A stretch of DNA of 64,000 nucleotides from Clostridia bacterium. Lineage in GTDB: Bacteria > Bacillota > Clostridia > Saccharofermentanales > Saccharofermentanaceae. The stretch covers positions 29,407-93,406 of the forward strand of contig JAKSRE010000007.1 in NCBI GenBank assembly GCA_024403775.1. The letters run 5' to 3'. Position 1 is the stretch's first letter; the number at the start of each line of letters is the position of its first letter. Under the pieces are notes generated by a model. That model did no database searches. It had not been told where the DNA came from and saw nothing but the letters and a program-made list of their open reading frames with translations. Positions 55,888 to 64,000 of this stretch are shown here, in pieces. The position numbers and the translations under genes are program-made.

Positions 55888-56079
55888 ATGAGTGATTGTG
55901 AGCGTTGTTCAAACATGGTTTATGATGAGGTTTATGGGGATTATTCCTGCATTGCGCCTTTCGATGAGGATGAACTCGAAGATGAGGCGGAGATGAATGC
56001 TTTTAGAGGGAATAGCAAGAGGAGATGCCCATATTTTATTGAAGATGGCGAATATAAGACAGTAAATAAGCAGATTTAA
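55888..56079 (+). CDS. Small cysteine-containing protein (DUF6472-like)
   Basis: 63 residues. Motif CERCSN...VYDEVYGDYSC at the N-terminus and RRCPYF near the end, giving four cysteines in two pairs, likely a metal site. An acidic middle (DEDELEDEAEMN) separates them. Similar small proteins are common in Lachnospiraceae (DUF6472 type, from memory). AGGAGA precedes the ATG. It is 10 bp from the FMN enzyme gene and probably co-transcribed. Function unknown. Confidence 0.75.
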   Translation: MSDCERCSNMVYDEVYGDYSCIAPFDEDELEDEAEMNAFRGNSKRRCPYFIEDGEYKTVNKQI

Positions 56080-56089
56080 GGAGAAAACT

Positions 56090-56986
56090 ATGAGTTTTAC
56101 TACTAATACAGATGTACTTACAAGAGAATTTTTTGATTCAATTATGGTTACCCCTAGATATATTCAGGATGAGGTTAAGGGACTTCCTGATACAAGCCTT
56201 AGTCTCTGGGGCAGGACTTATAAGACTCCTATCATGACTGCGGCTTTGTCGCACCTTCATAATATCTGTGATAACGGCATGGCTGAGTTCGCTAAGGGCG
56301 CCAAGGAAATGGGTGCTATGCATTTTGTTGGTATGTGCGAGGAAGATGAATTAGATGAGATTCTTAGAACTGGCGCAGATACAGTAAAGATTGTTAAGCC
56401 TCATGAGAATGACGAGGTGATTTTTAATAAGATTAAGCACGCTGTTGAGGGTGGTGCGGTTGCAGTTGGTATGGATATTGACCATGCGATCTCTGGAAAT
56501 GGCGGATATGATAATGTTTTCGGCCTTCCTATGAGACCTAAGACAACCAGCCAGATGGCTGAATATGTTAAGGCTGCCTCTGGACTTCCTTTTATCGTTA
56601 AGGGTGTATTAAGTAGTAGCGACGCTGAGAAATGCGTTGAGGCAGGTGCGAGCGCCATTTTGGTATCACATCATCATGGCATGATGGCTTCAATGACACC
56701 TCCTCTTTATATGCTTTCTGAGATAAAGGAAGCAGTTAATGGCAAGGCCAAGATTATCGTTGACTGCGGCTTTGAGAGCGGCATGGATGTCTTTAAGGCA
56801 CTCGCCATGGGCGCTGATGCAGTATGCGTTGGACGTAAGCTTATGGATCCTCTCAAAAATAAAGCCGAGGGCGTTCGCGAAGCTATGGAGCAGATGAATA
56901 ATGAACTTATCACAATCATGGCAAGAACTGGTTTTAATAGTCTGGAAGAGATTGACAGCAGTGTGCTGAGATTTAGGAGTTTTTAA
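56090..56986 (+). CDS. FMN-dependent alpha-hydroxy-acid oxidising protein
   Basis: 298 residues, a TIM barrel of the glycolate/lactate oxidase family. The substrate region LPFIVKGVLSSSDAEKCVEAGASAILVSHHHG (about 163-195) carries the catalytic Lys and His; HHHG replaces the usual NHGG, a departure from classical members. Phosphate-binding IIVDCGFESGMDVFKALAMGADAVCVGR follows. It probably oxidises a 2-hydroxy acid with FMN; substrate unknown. Same operon as the small Cys protein and the isomerase-like gene. Confidence 0.85.
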   Translation: MSFTTNTDVLTREFFDSIMVTPRYIQDEVKGLPDTSLSLWGRTYKTPIMTAALSHLHNICDNGMAEFAKGAKEMGAMHFVGMCEEDELDEILRTGADTVKIVKPHENDEVIFNKIKHAVEGGAVAVGMDIDHAISGNGGYDNVFGLPMRPKTTSQMAEYVKAASGLPFIVKGVLSSSDAEKCVEAGASAILVSHHHGMMASMTPPLYMLSEIKEAVNGKAKIIVDCGFESGMDVFKALAMGADAVCVGRKLMDPLKNKAEGVREAMEQMNNELITIMARTGFNSLEEIDSSVLRFRSF

Positions 56987-57018
56987 TTTTACTTTTCGAA
57001 AAGGGGATATAAACAAAT

Positions 57019-57822
57019 ATGCGACTTGGTATATCGACATCTCTTAACTGCCCAGATCCTAAGGTGTGGGCATCTACTATGGTTAATGTGGGCTGCAAAA
57101 GTGTTGTTTTTCCAGTGGACTGCAACTGTAGTGACGATATAATTGATGGCTATGTTAAGGCTGCCAAAGAAAATGATCTCACTATTGCTGAGGTTGGAAT
57201 CTGGCGCAACGCTCTTACAAGCGAAGAGAATTTTGATTATTCAGTAAGACAGCTTAAGCTTGCTGACCGAATTGGCGCCAAGTGCTGTGTAAATGTTGCA
57301 GGATCTCTCGGTCCAAGATGGGATGGCGGCTATAAAGAAAACTACAGTAAGGAAGCCTGGGACAGAACTGTTAAGATGATTCAGGATGTAATTGATCAGG
57401 CTGATCCTAAGAATACATATTTTACTATTGAGTCAATGCCATGGATGATTCCATCAAGCCCTGAGGAATATCTAAAGCTCATGGAGGCTGTTAATCGCGA
57501 CAGATTCAGCGTGCATCTTGATATCATCAATATGATTAATTCAGCCGAAAGATATTTCATGCACGAAGATTTCCTAAAGCACACATTTGACCTTCTTGGC
57601 CCACAGATTAAGAGTTGTCACATGAAGGATATAAAGCTTCTTGATGACTATACTTTCCAGCTTCGTGAGTGTGGCTGCGGTGAGGGTGTATTCTCACTTG
57701 AACTTTATCGCGATCTGGTTGATGCAATTAATCCTGATATGCCAATGATTATCGAGCATCTTGGAAGCGATGAGGCATATTTTGAGAGTATGAAATATGT
57801 GAAGAACAGACTTGGTATTTAA
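57019..57822 (+). CDS. Sugar phosphate isomerase/epimerase-like protein (xylose-isomerase-like TIM barrel)
   Basis: 267 residues, AP endonuclease 2 / xylose isomerase-like family. Expected metal ligands are seen in order: Glu in TIESMPW (about 138), Asp in VHLDIIN (about 171), His in KSCHMKDI (about 199) and Glu in MIIEHLG (about 248). Such enzymes isomerise or epimerise sugars or hydroxy acids in the cytoplasm. It follows the FMN enzyme after 32 bp, suggesting a small catabolic operon; the pathway is not evident. Confidence 0.85.
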   Translation: MRLGISTSLNCPDPKVWASTMVNVGCKSVVFPVDCNCSDDIIDGYVKAAKENDLTIAEVGIWRNALTSEENFDYSVRQLKLADRIGAKCCVNVAGSLGPRWDGGYKENYSKEAWDRTVKMIQDVIDQADPKNTYFTIESMPWMIPSSPEEYLKLMEAVNRDRFSVHLDIINMINSAERYFMHEDFLKHTFDLLGPQIKSCHMKDIKLLDDYTFQLRECGCGEGVFSLELYRDLVDAINPDMPMIIEHLGSDEAYFESMKYVKNRLGI

Positions 57823-57847
57823 TTAAAGATTTTATTTATAAAAGAAG

Positions 57848-57891
57848 AGGTGTCTCAAAGCCTGATCTGGGTCTTGAGACACCTTTATTTT
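57848..57891. terminator. Terminator between convergent genes
   Basis: AGGTGTCTCAA pairs with TTGAGACACCT, then TTATTTTT; on the other strand the stem is followed by CTTCTTTT, so it may serve both converging genes. Confidence 0.85.
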
Positions 57892-57914
57892 TCACAAGGA
57901 GGAAGTTAAATTTC

Positions 57915-60530
57915 TTAGTAAATCTTATAGATGATTGTATTGTTGTCATCTACAAAGTATGCGACCTGAGTCAGGTTCTCAGCAAAGAGCGACCAGTTAA
58001 AATATCCTTCGGTCTCTCCAGACTGATCAAATTCAGGATCAGCAATGATATAGCGGATATTACGCTCCTTACAGTAGCGGATGAACTCATCAATATCACT
58101 GTTACTTCCAGTTAAGAGCCAGTGATAAATCTCATCACGCTTATAAGTATCGTGGCCAGCAGACCATGCATAATATGGCCATCCATAGTACATGGCACGA
58201 CCAGTGAGATTAAAGCGGTTGATTGACCATTCTGGTGTAAGGAATACATCAGAATCGCTGGTGTTTTTAATTATCCACTCGACCATCTCTGAGCGTGTGT
58301 TGACTGTGAGATACCACTTATTAAGGTTATAGTATACGAACCATTCGCTTATGCCTGTTGCAAGAAGTGGAACAAGAAGAACAAGTGCGAGAATGATTGA
58401 TGCAACCTGAAGTGAGATAAATGCAGGGAGTGGAAGTCCCTTTGCCTTGGATGGTTCCTTAGGCGAAGTTCTTGATGAATCCAAAGTAGGAGGTACTAAG
58501 TTATCAGAGATTGAAGCTTCGTTAACAGGACTGATCTGATTCTCAGTAGTAACTTTAGCTTCAGAAGTAAGATTATTCTCTTCCGAATTTGAAGACTTTG
58601 AAGCTTCTTCAAGCATCGCAGAGCTCTCTGCGTCCTTGGTATCCTCAATAGCCTCAATAGTCTGAGCCCCAGTAGTCTGAGCCTCAATCTCGAGGGCCAT
58701 CTTGCTCTCGCCATTATTATCCTGAGCTATTTGTAATTCAGCTGAATTAGAAATCTGATTTAAGTCATTAGTAGATTCCATTACTTCATCATCGCCCATA
58801 GCGGCATCATTACAAACTGCCTCGGAGGAGATATCTGCCATTTTATATGCAGTTCTAGGTGAAGATGGAACATCAATAGAAACGTCTTTTGCTTTTATCT
58901 TAAATGGAATGATAAACAGGTTAGACATGAAAAGCGCAACAAATACATCGAGAAGGATGAGACTTATCTGGATGAATTTGTGGTTTGCAAGCATCTCAGT
59001 TGTAACCTGGAAAGTAAATCCAAATATGAATGGAAGTGCAAAGCAGAGTCCTAAGATAAATCTGTAGGCAGGCTTTCCACGAAGAATATCTGAAACTAAT
59101 AAGACAACCAATGTGATGATTGAGATAACAAGAGTAAGGCCAGTCACCATAATAAGGTAGGACATAAGTGTTGGAAAAGGTGTGCCCTCACCAAGGATGA
59201 AGCCTGGTGTGAATTTAAAGTTGACTACATTTGAGGCTGACCCAGAAAAACAGCGTGTCTGTATAAAAGATGAGATTACTGAAGTTAAAGCGCAGCAAAG
59301 ATAGATGAGTCTTGATTCACTGAAGATTGCCATGCCAAACAAAACGAGAAGAACTGCGATGAGGCATGAACCGTGATAGTATGGCATTGAGGCAGCAATC
59401 AGCATACTTAGTATGACAGTGCCCCATGGATTTATAGAATCTTTAAGGCGCCAGATCCAGGCATTTCGAGAGAAGAAGAAATACATAATTTTATTTCCCA
59501 AATCAGGACACTTAAGTGTTGCTACTGACATACGGCGCACATATGGAAGAAATAATAAAATCAGAAGAAGAATCAGGGCGATACCAAACATAAGGTGTCG
59601 CTGGTTAGGATATACATTTATTGCCCAGATGCCCCAGGAATCATAAGGGGTTATGTCAGACCAGGCAGAAGACTGGCTTAAAAGCTTGATGCAGTCTTTG
59701 ATGGAATAGCCGCCGTGGCGCTGAAGCTTAATTATCTGAGAGAAGACATTAAGTGAACTTCTGAATAATACAAGAATAGGTGCAAGAATAAATGGCAGGC
59801 GGCGACCACTTAATAAAACTCCGAGAAGTCCCAGGAGGGTGAAGCAACAAACCATGCCGATGATACTTGGAATATTAAGAGCGAAGTCGATGCTTAAGCC
59901 AAGATACTGTAAGATTCCAGCAAAATAGTAAAACAGGAAATGATATCTGATTCCATCATCAGAGAAATGCATATAGTGTGTAGGCATATTAAAACCGACA
60001 CCAAAGGAAGAAACCATAGAGGTGTGTGGTGACAAATCTGAATATACTGAGTAGCCCATGATAAGTTCACCATTACTTACGCGGTAGGTATAAAAATACA
60101 AAAATGAAGCCACAATGGTAAAAAATACCAGGGATAAACCATAGAAGAAAATATTTGAATTGTGATTGTTCCAGGCTGGAATCTTACTTTCAGGAGATAC
60201 AGCTTTGGAACGACGATAAATCTTAGCTACACACAAGAATGTTCCATATAAGACTATGGCAACAGTAAGAAGAATAGAAGCATTCTTACATGCTATATGA
60301 TCTGGAATAGCTTTTGATACTCCATACAAAATGAGATAGTTTGCAAAATTAGTTATAAGGATTCCTACAATGAGACCTGCTGGAATAATGAAAAGCCAGT
60401 CAGGGATATTAGCAAGAATCTTTTTATTTACTGCAGATGCAACATAAAGGCGTCTTACATCTGGGATAAGCACCTTAACGAGGCAGCAGCCAAAAACAGC
60501 AATTAACAATATATATAGTAAAGCAAGCAT
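57915..60530 (-). CDS. Polytopic membrane protein, probable GT-C glycosyltransferase, with a large hydrophilic insertion
   Basis: 871 residues. About eleven hydrophobic helices in the first 565 residues; the loop VYSDLSPHTSMVSSFGVGFNMPTHYMHF (about 160-190) and the Asp of SDLSPH fit the first extracytoplasmic loop of GT-C glycosyltransferases. The C-terminal extracytoplasmic part (WIIKNTSDSDVFLTPEWSIN, then IRYIIADPEFD) also matches that type. Between about 570 and 690 lies a polar Ser/Glu/Asn-rich insertion that typical GT-C proteins lack. It probably transfers a sugar from a lipid carrier to a surface glycan or protein; substrate unknown. Minus strand, single gene. Confidence 0.65.
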   Translation of the reverse strand: MLALLYILLIAVFGCCLVKVLIPDVRRLYVASAVNKKILANIPDWLFIIPAGLIVGILITNFANYLILYGVSKAIPDHIACKNASILLTVAIVLYGTFLCVAKIYRRSKAVSPESKIPAWNNHNSNIFFYGLSLVFFTIVASFLYFYTYRVSNGELIMGYSVYSDLSPHTSMVSSFGVGFNMPTHYMHFSDDGIRYHFLFYYFAGILQYLGLSIDFALNIPSIIGMVCCFTLLGLLGVLLSGRRLPFILAPILVLFRSSLNVFSQIIKLQRHGGYSIKDCIKLLSQSSAWSDITPYDSWGIWAINVYPNQRHLMFGIALILLLILLFLPYVRRMSVATLKCPDLGNKIMYFFFSRNAWIWRLKDSINPWGTVILSMLIAASMPYYHGSCLIAVLLVLFGMAIFSESRLIYLCCALTSVISSFIQTRCFSGSASNVVNFKFTPGFILGEGTPFPTLMSYLIMVTGLTLVISIITLVVLLVSDILRGKPAYRFILGLCFALPFIFGFTFQVTTEMLANHKFIQISLILLDVFVALFMSNLFIIPFKIKAKDVSIDVPSSPRTAYKMADISSEAVCNDAAMGDDEVMESTNDLNQISNSAELQIAQDNNGESKMALEIEAQTTGAQTIEAIEDTKDAESSAMLEEASKSSNSEENNLTSEAKVTTENQISPVNEASISDNLVPPTLDSSRTSPKEPSKAKGLPLPAFISLQVASIILALVLLVPLLATGISEWFVYYNLNKWYLTVNTRSEMVEWIIKNTSDSDVFLTPEWSINRFNLTGRAMYYGWPYYAWSAGHDTYKRDEIYHWLLTGSNSDIDEFIRYCKERNIRYIIADPEFDQSGETEGYFNWSLFAENLTQVAYFVDDNNTIIYKIY

Positions 60531-60716
60531 ATGATTTCCCTCTTAATTTAATTACTTACATAATACAGTTTTTCTTACGCCAAAATTGCGACTTATGCCA
60601 TTTTTAAGAAAATAACAAACAAGAAGTAACGTAAATGTAATGCTTCTAAATATAGTGGCAATACTTGAATGTTACATTGGTTTAATAACAAATATGTTTA
60701 AGTGAGGATTTTGTCT

Positions 60717-61766
60717 ATGAAAATCGTTGTTCTTGGTGGCGGATTAAGTCCAGAGAGAGATGTATCCAAAAAGTCAGCAAGCCTGATTGCTAATGCTCTT
60801 CTTGGAAGAGGCCACGAGGTGTGTCTCGTTGATCTTTATGAGGGAAGTGAGCAGGCAGACCCAATTGAGTTTAGATTCGGAACAGACAATCTCTATTCAT
60901 TTGAGATTCCTGAGACTGAACCAGATCTTAAGGCTCTTATCAGAGAACATGGTGGACGTAAGGAATGGATTGGACCAGATGTAATTGATATATGTAAGAA
61001 GGCAGATGTTGTTTTCGTTGGGCTTCATGGTTCACATGGAGAGAACGGCCAGCTTCAGGCAGTTCTTGATGCATATGGAATTAAGTACACAGGCTGCGGC
61101 TATCTTGGCTGCGCTGTTGCTATGGATAAAGACTTATCGAAGTCACTCATTCTTGGTAAGGGATTAAATACTGCAAAGTGGTTTACAGCAGAAGGCAAGG
61201 ATATTACTTATGAGAGAATCCAGAAGGAGATTGGTATTCCTTGCGTAGTTAAGCCTATTGGCTGCGGCTCTTCATGCGGTGTATCAATCGTTAAGACAGA
61301 GGAAGAACTTACTAAGGCTATCGAGTGGGCTAACACTTATGAGCAGCTCATTCTTGTTGAGGCTTTCATTACTGGTAGAGAGATTACTATCGGTGTTGTT
61401 GACGGAAAGCCACTTCCTATTACAGAGATTATCCCACACGAGGGTTTCTACGATTATAAGAATAAATATCAGGCAGGACTTACAACACATGTTTGTCCAG
61501 CTGAATTCTCTCCTGAACTCACAAAGCGTGGTCAGGATCTTGCAGTTGAGATTTTTAACACACTTCGTATGAGTAGTTACGGTCGAATCGACATTATGTA
61601 TCAGGAAGAGACTGATTCTTTCTGGTTCATCGAGGCAAATAACCTTCCAGGTATGACTTCTACTTCACTTGTTCCAGAGGCAGCTAAGGTTATGGGAATC
61701 GAGTACGATGTGCTCTGCGAGAAGATTGCTTTATCAGCTCTTAATGAGGGTACTTTGGAGCTTTAA
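60717..61766 (+). CDS. ddl: D-alanine-D-alanine ligase
   Basis: 349 residues from the ATG at 60717 (GAGG upstream; GTG at 60702 is less likely). N-terminal VVLGGGLSPERDVSKKSA, then LHGSHGENGQLQAVL (about 105), ATP-grasp lysine region PCVVKPIGCGSSCGVSIV (about 178) and the C-terminal EANNLPGMTSTSLVPEAA (about 308). It joins two D-Ala for peptidoglycan synthesis. The residue pattern favours D-Ala-D-Ala ligase over lactate-type relatives, though EANNLPGMT differs slightly from the usual EVNTxPG. Confidence 0.9.
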   Translation: MKIVVLGGGLSPERDVSKKSASLIANALLGRGHEVCLVDLYEGSEQADPIEFRFGTDNLYSFEIPETEPDLKALIREHGGRKEWIGPDVIDICKKADVVFVGLHGSHGENGQLQAVLDAYGIKYTGCGYLGCAVAMDKDLSKSLILGKGLNTAKWFTAEGKDITYERIQKEIGIPCVVKPIGCGSSCGVSIVKTEEELTKAIEWANTYEQLILVEAFITGREITIGVVDGKPLPITEIIPHEGFYDYKNKYQAGLTTHVCPAEFSPELTKRGQDLAVEIFNTLRMSSYGRIDIMYQEETDSFWFIEANNLPGMTSTSLVPEAAKVMGIEYDVLCEKIALSALNEGTLEL

Positions 61767-61818
61767 TAGCGTTTGTGAAGTTTGGATTTTTCTTTTGGTT
61801 TTTAGTTAGAAAGTGTTT

Positions 61819-63093
61819 ATGAGTAAAGAGAGACAGACAATTGGTATTATAGGTGGCGGCGCAGCAGGTCTTATGGCGGCATGCCAGATAAAGAAACGTG
61901 CCGACAGCCTTAATAAACCAGTCGAGATTATTATTCTGGAGAAAACCTCTTCAGTTGGCAATAAGCTTCTTCTTACAGGTCATGGAAGATGCAATATTAC
62001 CAATCGTCATCTTACAAAGGGTAAGATGAAGTCTTCTGATAAATACTTTTTCGAGGCATCTAATTTTATGTCTCTTCTTCTAAACAACTTTGATAGTAGT
62101 GATACGATTAAGTTCTTTGAACAGACTCTCGGCGTTCTTCTTAAGGAAGAGGAGAACGGCAGAATGTTCCCTGTAAGTGATAAAGCTCTCGATATCAAAG
62201 AGGCTATGCTTAAATACTTGGATGAGGGAAATCAGATAGTTAGAATAATTACCAGCTTCAGAGCCTGCGATATCGTTCAACGTGAAGACGAGGTATCAGT
62301 TACTTCAAGTGACGGCATGGAGATGGTATTTGATGATGTTGTGCTAGCGACAGGAGGAAAGAGCTTCTCCAAGACTGGTTCAACTGGCGATGGCTATGAG
62401 ATTCTCGGTAAGCTTGACCATAAAATTATTACTCCGCACGCAAGCCTTGCACCAATCGAGGTGTCCGACAAGGATAAGGAATTTACGTCTTCTGTAGCTG
62501 GCGTATCTGTTAATGTGCGTGCATCCTACTATGAAGCGGATAAGAAAATAAACAGTGTTGACGGGGATGTCCTTTTTACTCACAGCGGTCTTTCTGGCCC
62601 TGCTGCCATGGAGTTAAGCCGCGACGTCGAGGAGGACGGCTGGGTTGAATTGGATTTTGCTCCAACCATGGATGACGCTTCGTTCGACTCTGATCTTGTA
62701 TCTGAGATCAACAGCAAGCCAACCGCCAAAGTCTATAATATCGGCTCAAAATATGTGCCTGTATCTCTCTCGAAGGCCCTGACTACCAGAGCTGAAGTGA
62801 CCGATCTTATTGGTCAGAATCTTCTTAAATCTCAGCGAAAAGCTTTAGTTAAGGAATTCAAGCATTTAAGATTATTGATTGAACATTCTCCAGATCTCGA
62901 GACCGCATACGTGACCCGTGGCGGTGTAGATCTTAGTGACATCGAGCGCAAAACCATGCGCTCTAAAAAGTGCAAAAACCTCTATATAATTGGCGAGGTT
63001 CTCAATGTTGACGGCAAGTCAGGCGGCTATAATCTGACAGCCTGCATGAGCCAGGCGTTCGCGTGCGCGAACAGCCTCATCGCTGAGAAATAA
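61819..63093 (+). CDS. HI0933-family NAD(P)/FAD-dependent oxidoreductase
   Basis: 424 residues. FAD-binding GIIGGGAAGLMAA at the N-terminus; family motifs SVGNKLLLTGHGRCNITN (about 45-62) and VVLATGGKSFSKTGSTGDGY (about 175); the C-terminal NVDGKSGGYNLTACMSQAFA binds FAD. This family includes BaiN-like flavoproteins. Start ATG at 61819 is chosen over the GTG at 61813 as the stronger codon. Function and substrate are not known for most members. Confidence 0.88.
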   Translation: MSKERQTIGIIGGGAAGLMAACQIKKRADSLNKPVEIIILEKTSSVGNKLLLTGHGRCNITNRHLTKGKMKSSDKYFFEASNFMSLLLNNFDSSDTIKFFEQTLGVLLKEEENGRMFPVSDKALDIKEAMLKYLDEGNQIVRIITSFRACDIVQREDEVSVTSSDGMEMVFDDVVLATGGKSFSKTGSTGDGYEILGKLDHKIITPHASLAPIEVSDKDKEFTSSVAGVSVNVRASYYEADKKINSVDGDVLFTHSGLSGPAAMELSRDVEEDGWVELDFAPTMDDASFDSDLVSEINSKPTAKVYNIGSKYVPVSLSKALTTRAEVTDLIGQNLLKSQRKALVKEFKHLRLLIEHSPDLETAYVTRGGVDLSDIERKTMRSKKCKNLYIIGEVLNVDGKSGGYNLTACMSQAFACANSLIAEK

Positions 63094-63161
63094 TTTGAGG
63101 TTGGAAAAATTACGCTTTTCGAATAGAATAGAAGGAGCATTTCTATTCGGAGGTCTATCAA

Positions 63162-63641
63162 ATGAAGCGTGAAGATTACATTTCCTGGGACGAATATTTT
63201 ATGGGCGTTGCGTTGCTTTCTGCACAGAGAAGTAAAGACCCAAACACACAGGTTGGCGCATGTATCGTAAGTGATGACAACCGAATTATGACAGTTGGCT
63301 ATAACGGCATGCCTCTTGGCTGTTCAGATGATGAATTTCCATGGGAGCGCGAGGGCGGAATGCTCGAGACGAAATATGCATATGTTTGCCACGCTGAGAT
63401 GAATGCAATTCTTAACTGCGGCACTGCAGATCTTAAGAATACTCGTGTTTATGTATCACTTTTCCCATGCTGCGAATGCACGAAAGCTCTCATTCAGAAG
63501 GGCATCAAGGAAATTATTTATAAGGATGACAAGTATCACGATACAGACGGCTGTCGTGCAGCCCGCAAGATGCTTGATTCAGCCGGGGTTGTCTACAAGC
63601 AGTATTTGGCTAGCGGAAGACTTCTCGAGATTGATGTATAA
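63162..63641 (+). CDS. dCMP deaminase (ComEB family)
   Basis: 159 residues. Zinc-site motifs HAEMNAILN (about 76) and FPCCECTKALI (about 104) are those of cytidine/deoxycytidylate deaminases. N-terminal SWDEYFMGVALLSAQRSKDPNTQVGA matches dCMP deaminases. It converts dCMP to dUMP for thymidylate synthesis. GGAGG precedes the ATG. Confidence 0.92.
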   Translation: MKREDYISWDEYFMGVALLSAQRSKDPNTQVGACIVSDDNRIMTVGYNGMPLGCSDDEFPWEREGGMLETKYAYVCHAEMNAILNCGTADLKNTRVYVSLFPCCECTKALIQKGIKEIIYKDDKYHDTDGCRAARKMLDSAGVVYKQYLASGRLLEIDV

Positions 63642-63674
63642 TTAATTTGTTTTAAGGTTGTTAGGTTGTTAGGA

Positions 63675-63709
63675 AAGCCGCTTCGATATTAGGTCGAGGC
63701 GGTTTTTTT
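63675..63709 (+). terminator. Intrinsic terminator of the dCMP deaminase gene
   Basis: GCCGCTTCGA and TCGAGGCGGT form the stem, followed by TTTTTTT. Array E starts 48 bp beyond. Confidence 0.85.
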
Positions 63710-63757
63710 GTGTATGCTTTGTGGCGGGGGTGGCGGGAGCTGGGCTGGGCTGGTATT

Positions 63758-63987
63758 CTGTCAATCAAAATCGCTGATTCTGCCAATCGGTGATTGGAAC
63801 ATTTGGGCTTCAACCCTGCATCTGCCAATCAAAATCGTCATTTCTGCCAATCAGTGATTGGAACATTTGGGCTTGAACCCTGCATCTGCCAATCAAAATC
63901 GCGATTTCTGCCAATCAGTGATTGGAACATTTGGGCTTCAACCTTCACGTCACCAGATTCAAGCATTTCTGTCACCTCGGCGGTGAC
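63758..63987. repeat. Repeat array E (CCAATCA/TGATTGG words, then GTCACC), continues past the window
   Basis: Three 64-bp units start at 63758, 63822 and 63886. Each has CCAATCA, 15 bp, CCAATCA, 1 bp, TGATTGG, then a conserved stretch ending CAACCCTGCAT. Most positions agree between units; the main variable bases sit in the 15-bp spacer. Near 63949 a fourth unit starts in which CCAATCA is replaced by GTCACC: GTCACC at 63949 and 63971 (again 22 bp apart), with GGTGAC at 63982. The backbone CATTTCTG before the second word is retained. The array runs up to the window edge; its full length is not visible. Confidence 0.9.
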
Positions 63988-64000
63988 ACATCGCCCCGAA

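Overview
The window reads as chromosomal DNA of a low-GC, Gram-positive, fibre-degrading anaerobe of the Lachnospiraceae, most like Butyrivibrio or Pseudobutyrivibrio. The reasons are the gene content (secreted GH10 xylanase lipoprotein, eight secreted proteins with DUF4214-type repeats, BspA-like and EF-hand/LRR surface proteins, a complete F-type ATP synthase operon, a T-box thrS) and strong AGGAGG ribosome binding sites. This placement is inference; no rRNA or tRNA gene was seen.

Layout. 1-5087: tail of a flavin-binding protein, then a MoxR / DUF58 / membrane transglutaminase operon. 5228-8734: a secreted leucine-rich-repeat/DUF4214 protein, then a sigma factor with its membrane partner. 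9381-13396 (minus): a second MoxR / DUF58 / membrane protein / GNAT operon. 14067-16240 (minus): thrS under a T-box leader. 16259-19386 (minus): two tandem copies of a zinc-ribbon membrane protein plus small membrane protein pair. 20978-24583 (minus): a large secreted DUF4214-DUF4838 protein. 24837-33113: atpIBEFHAGDC followed by an Rsm22-like methyltransferase and a small EamA transporter. 33148-34823: a candidate small RNA, a MarR regulator, a second possible small RNA and a PIN-like protein. 34932-43123: acyltransferase, PD-(D/E)XK-like protein, esterase, two DUF4214-metallopeptidases and a lipoprotein. 43341-55348: xylanase, then four DUF4214 surface proteins in A-B-A-B order. 55589-63641: a hol-tox-like small peptide and housekeeping genes (FMN enzyme, sugar isomerase-like protein, GT-C-like membrane protein, Ddl, HI0933-type flavoprotein, dCMP deaminase).

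The most unusual content is non-coding. Except for the T-box leader and the 33 kb gap that holds a candidate small RNA, every intergenic gap over about 300 bp that has no coding gene holds a strictly phased repeat array. Three arrays (8871-9238, 20484-20851, 36366-36732) share one architecture: three word pairs, each a 7-bp word, 22 bp, and its reverse complement; 15 bp between pairs; a 91-92 bp centre; then three more pairs. Total lengths are 368, 368 and 367 bp. The word differs between arrays (TTTAGAA or TTTATAA) but is uniform within each, and the spacers are mostly unrelated. A fourth array (13724-13911) is shorter, degenerate and changes word part way. A fifth (63758 to beyond the window) uses CCAATCA and then GTCACC words in 64-bp tandem units and keeps the 15-bp spacing. 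All five lie about 50-80 bp beyond an intrinsic terminator, and one lies 94 bp upstream of a nuclease-like gene. I do not recognise this as a described repeat family; its function is unknown.
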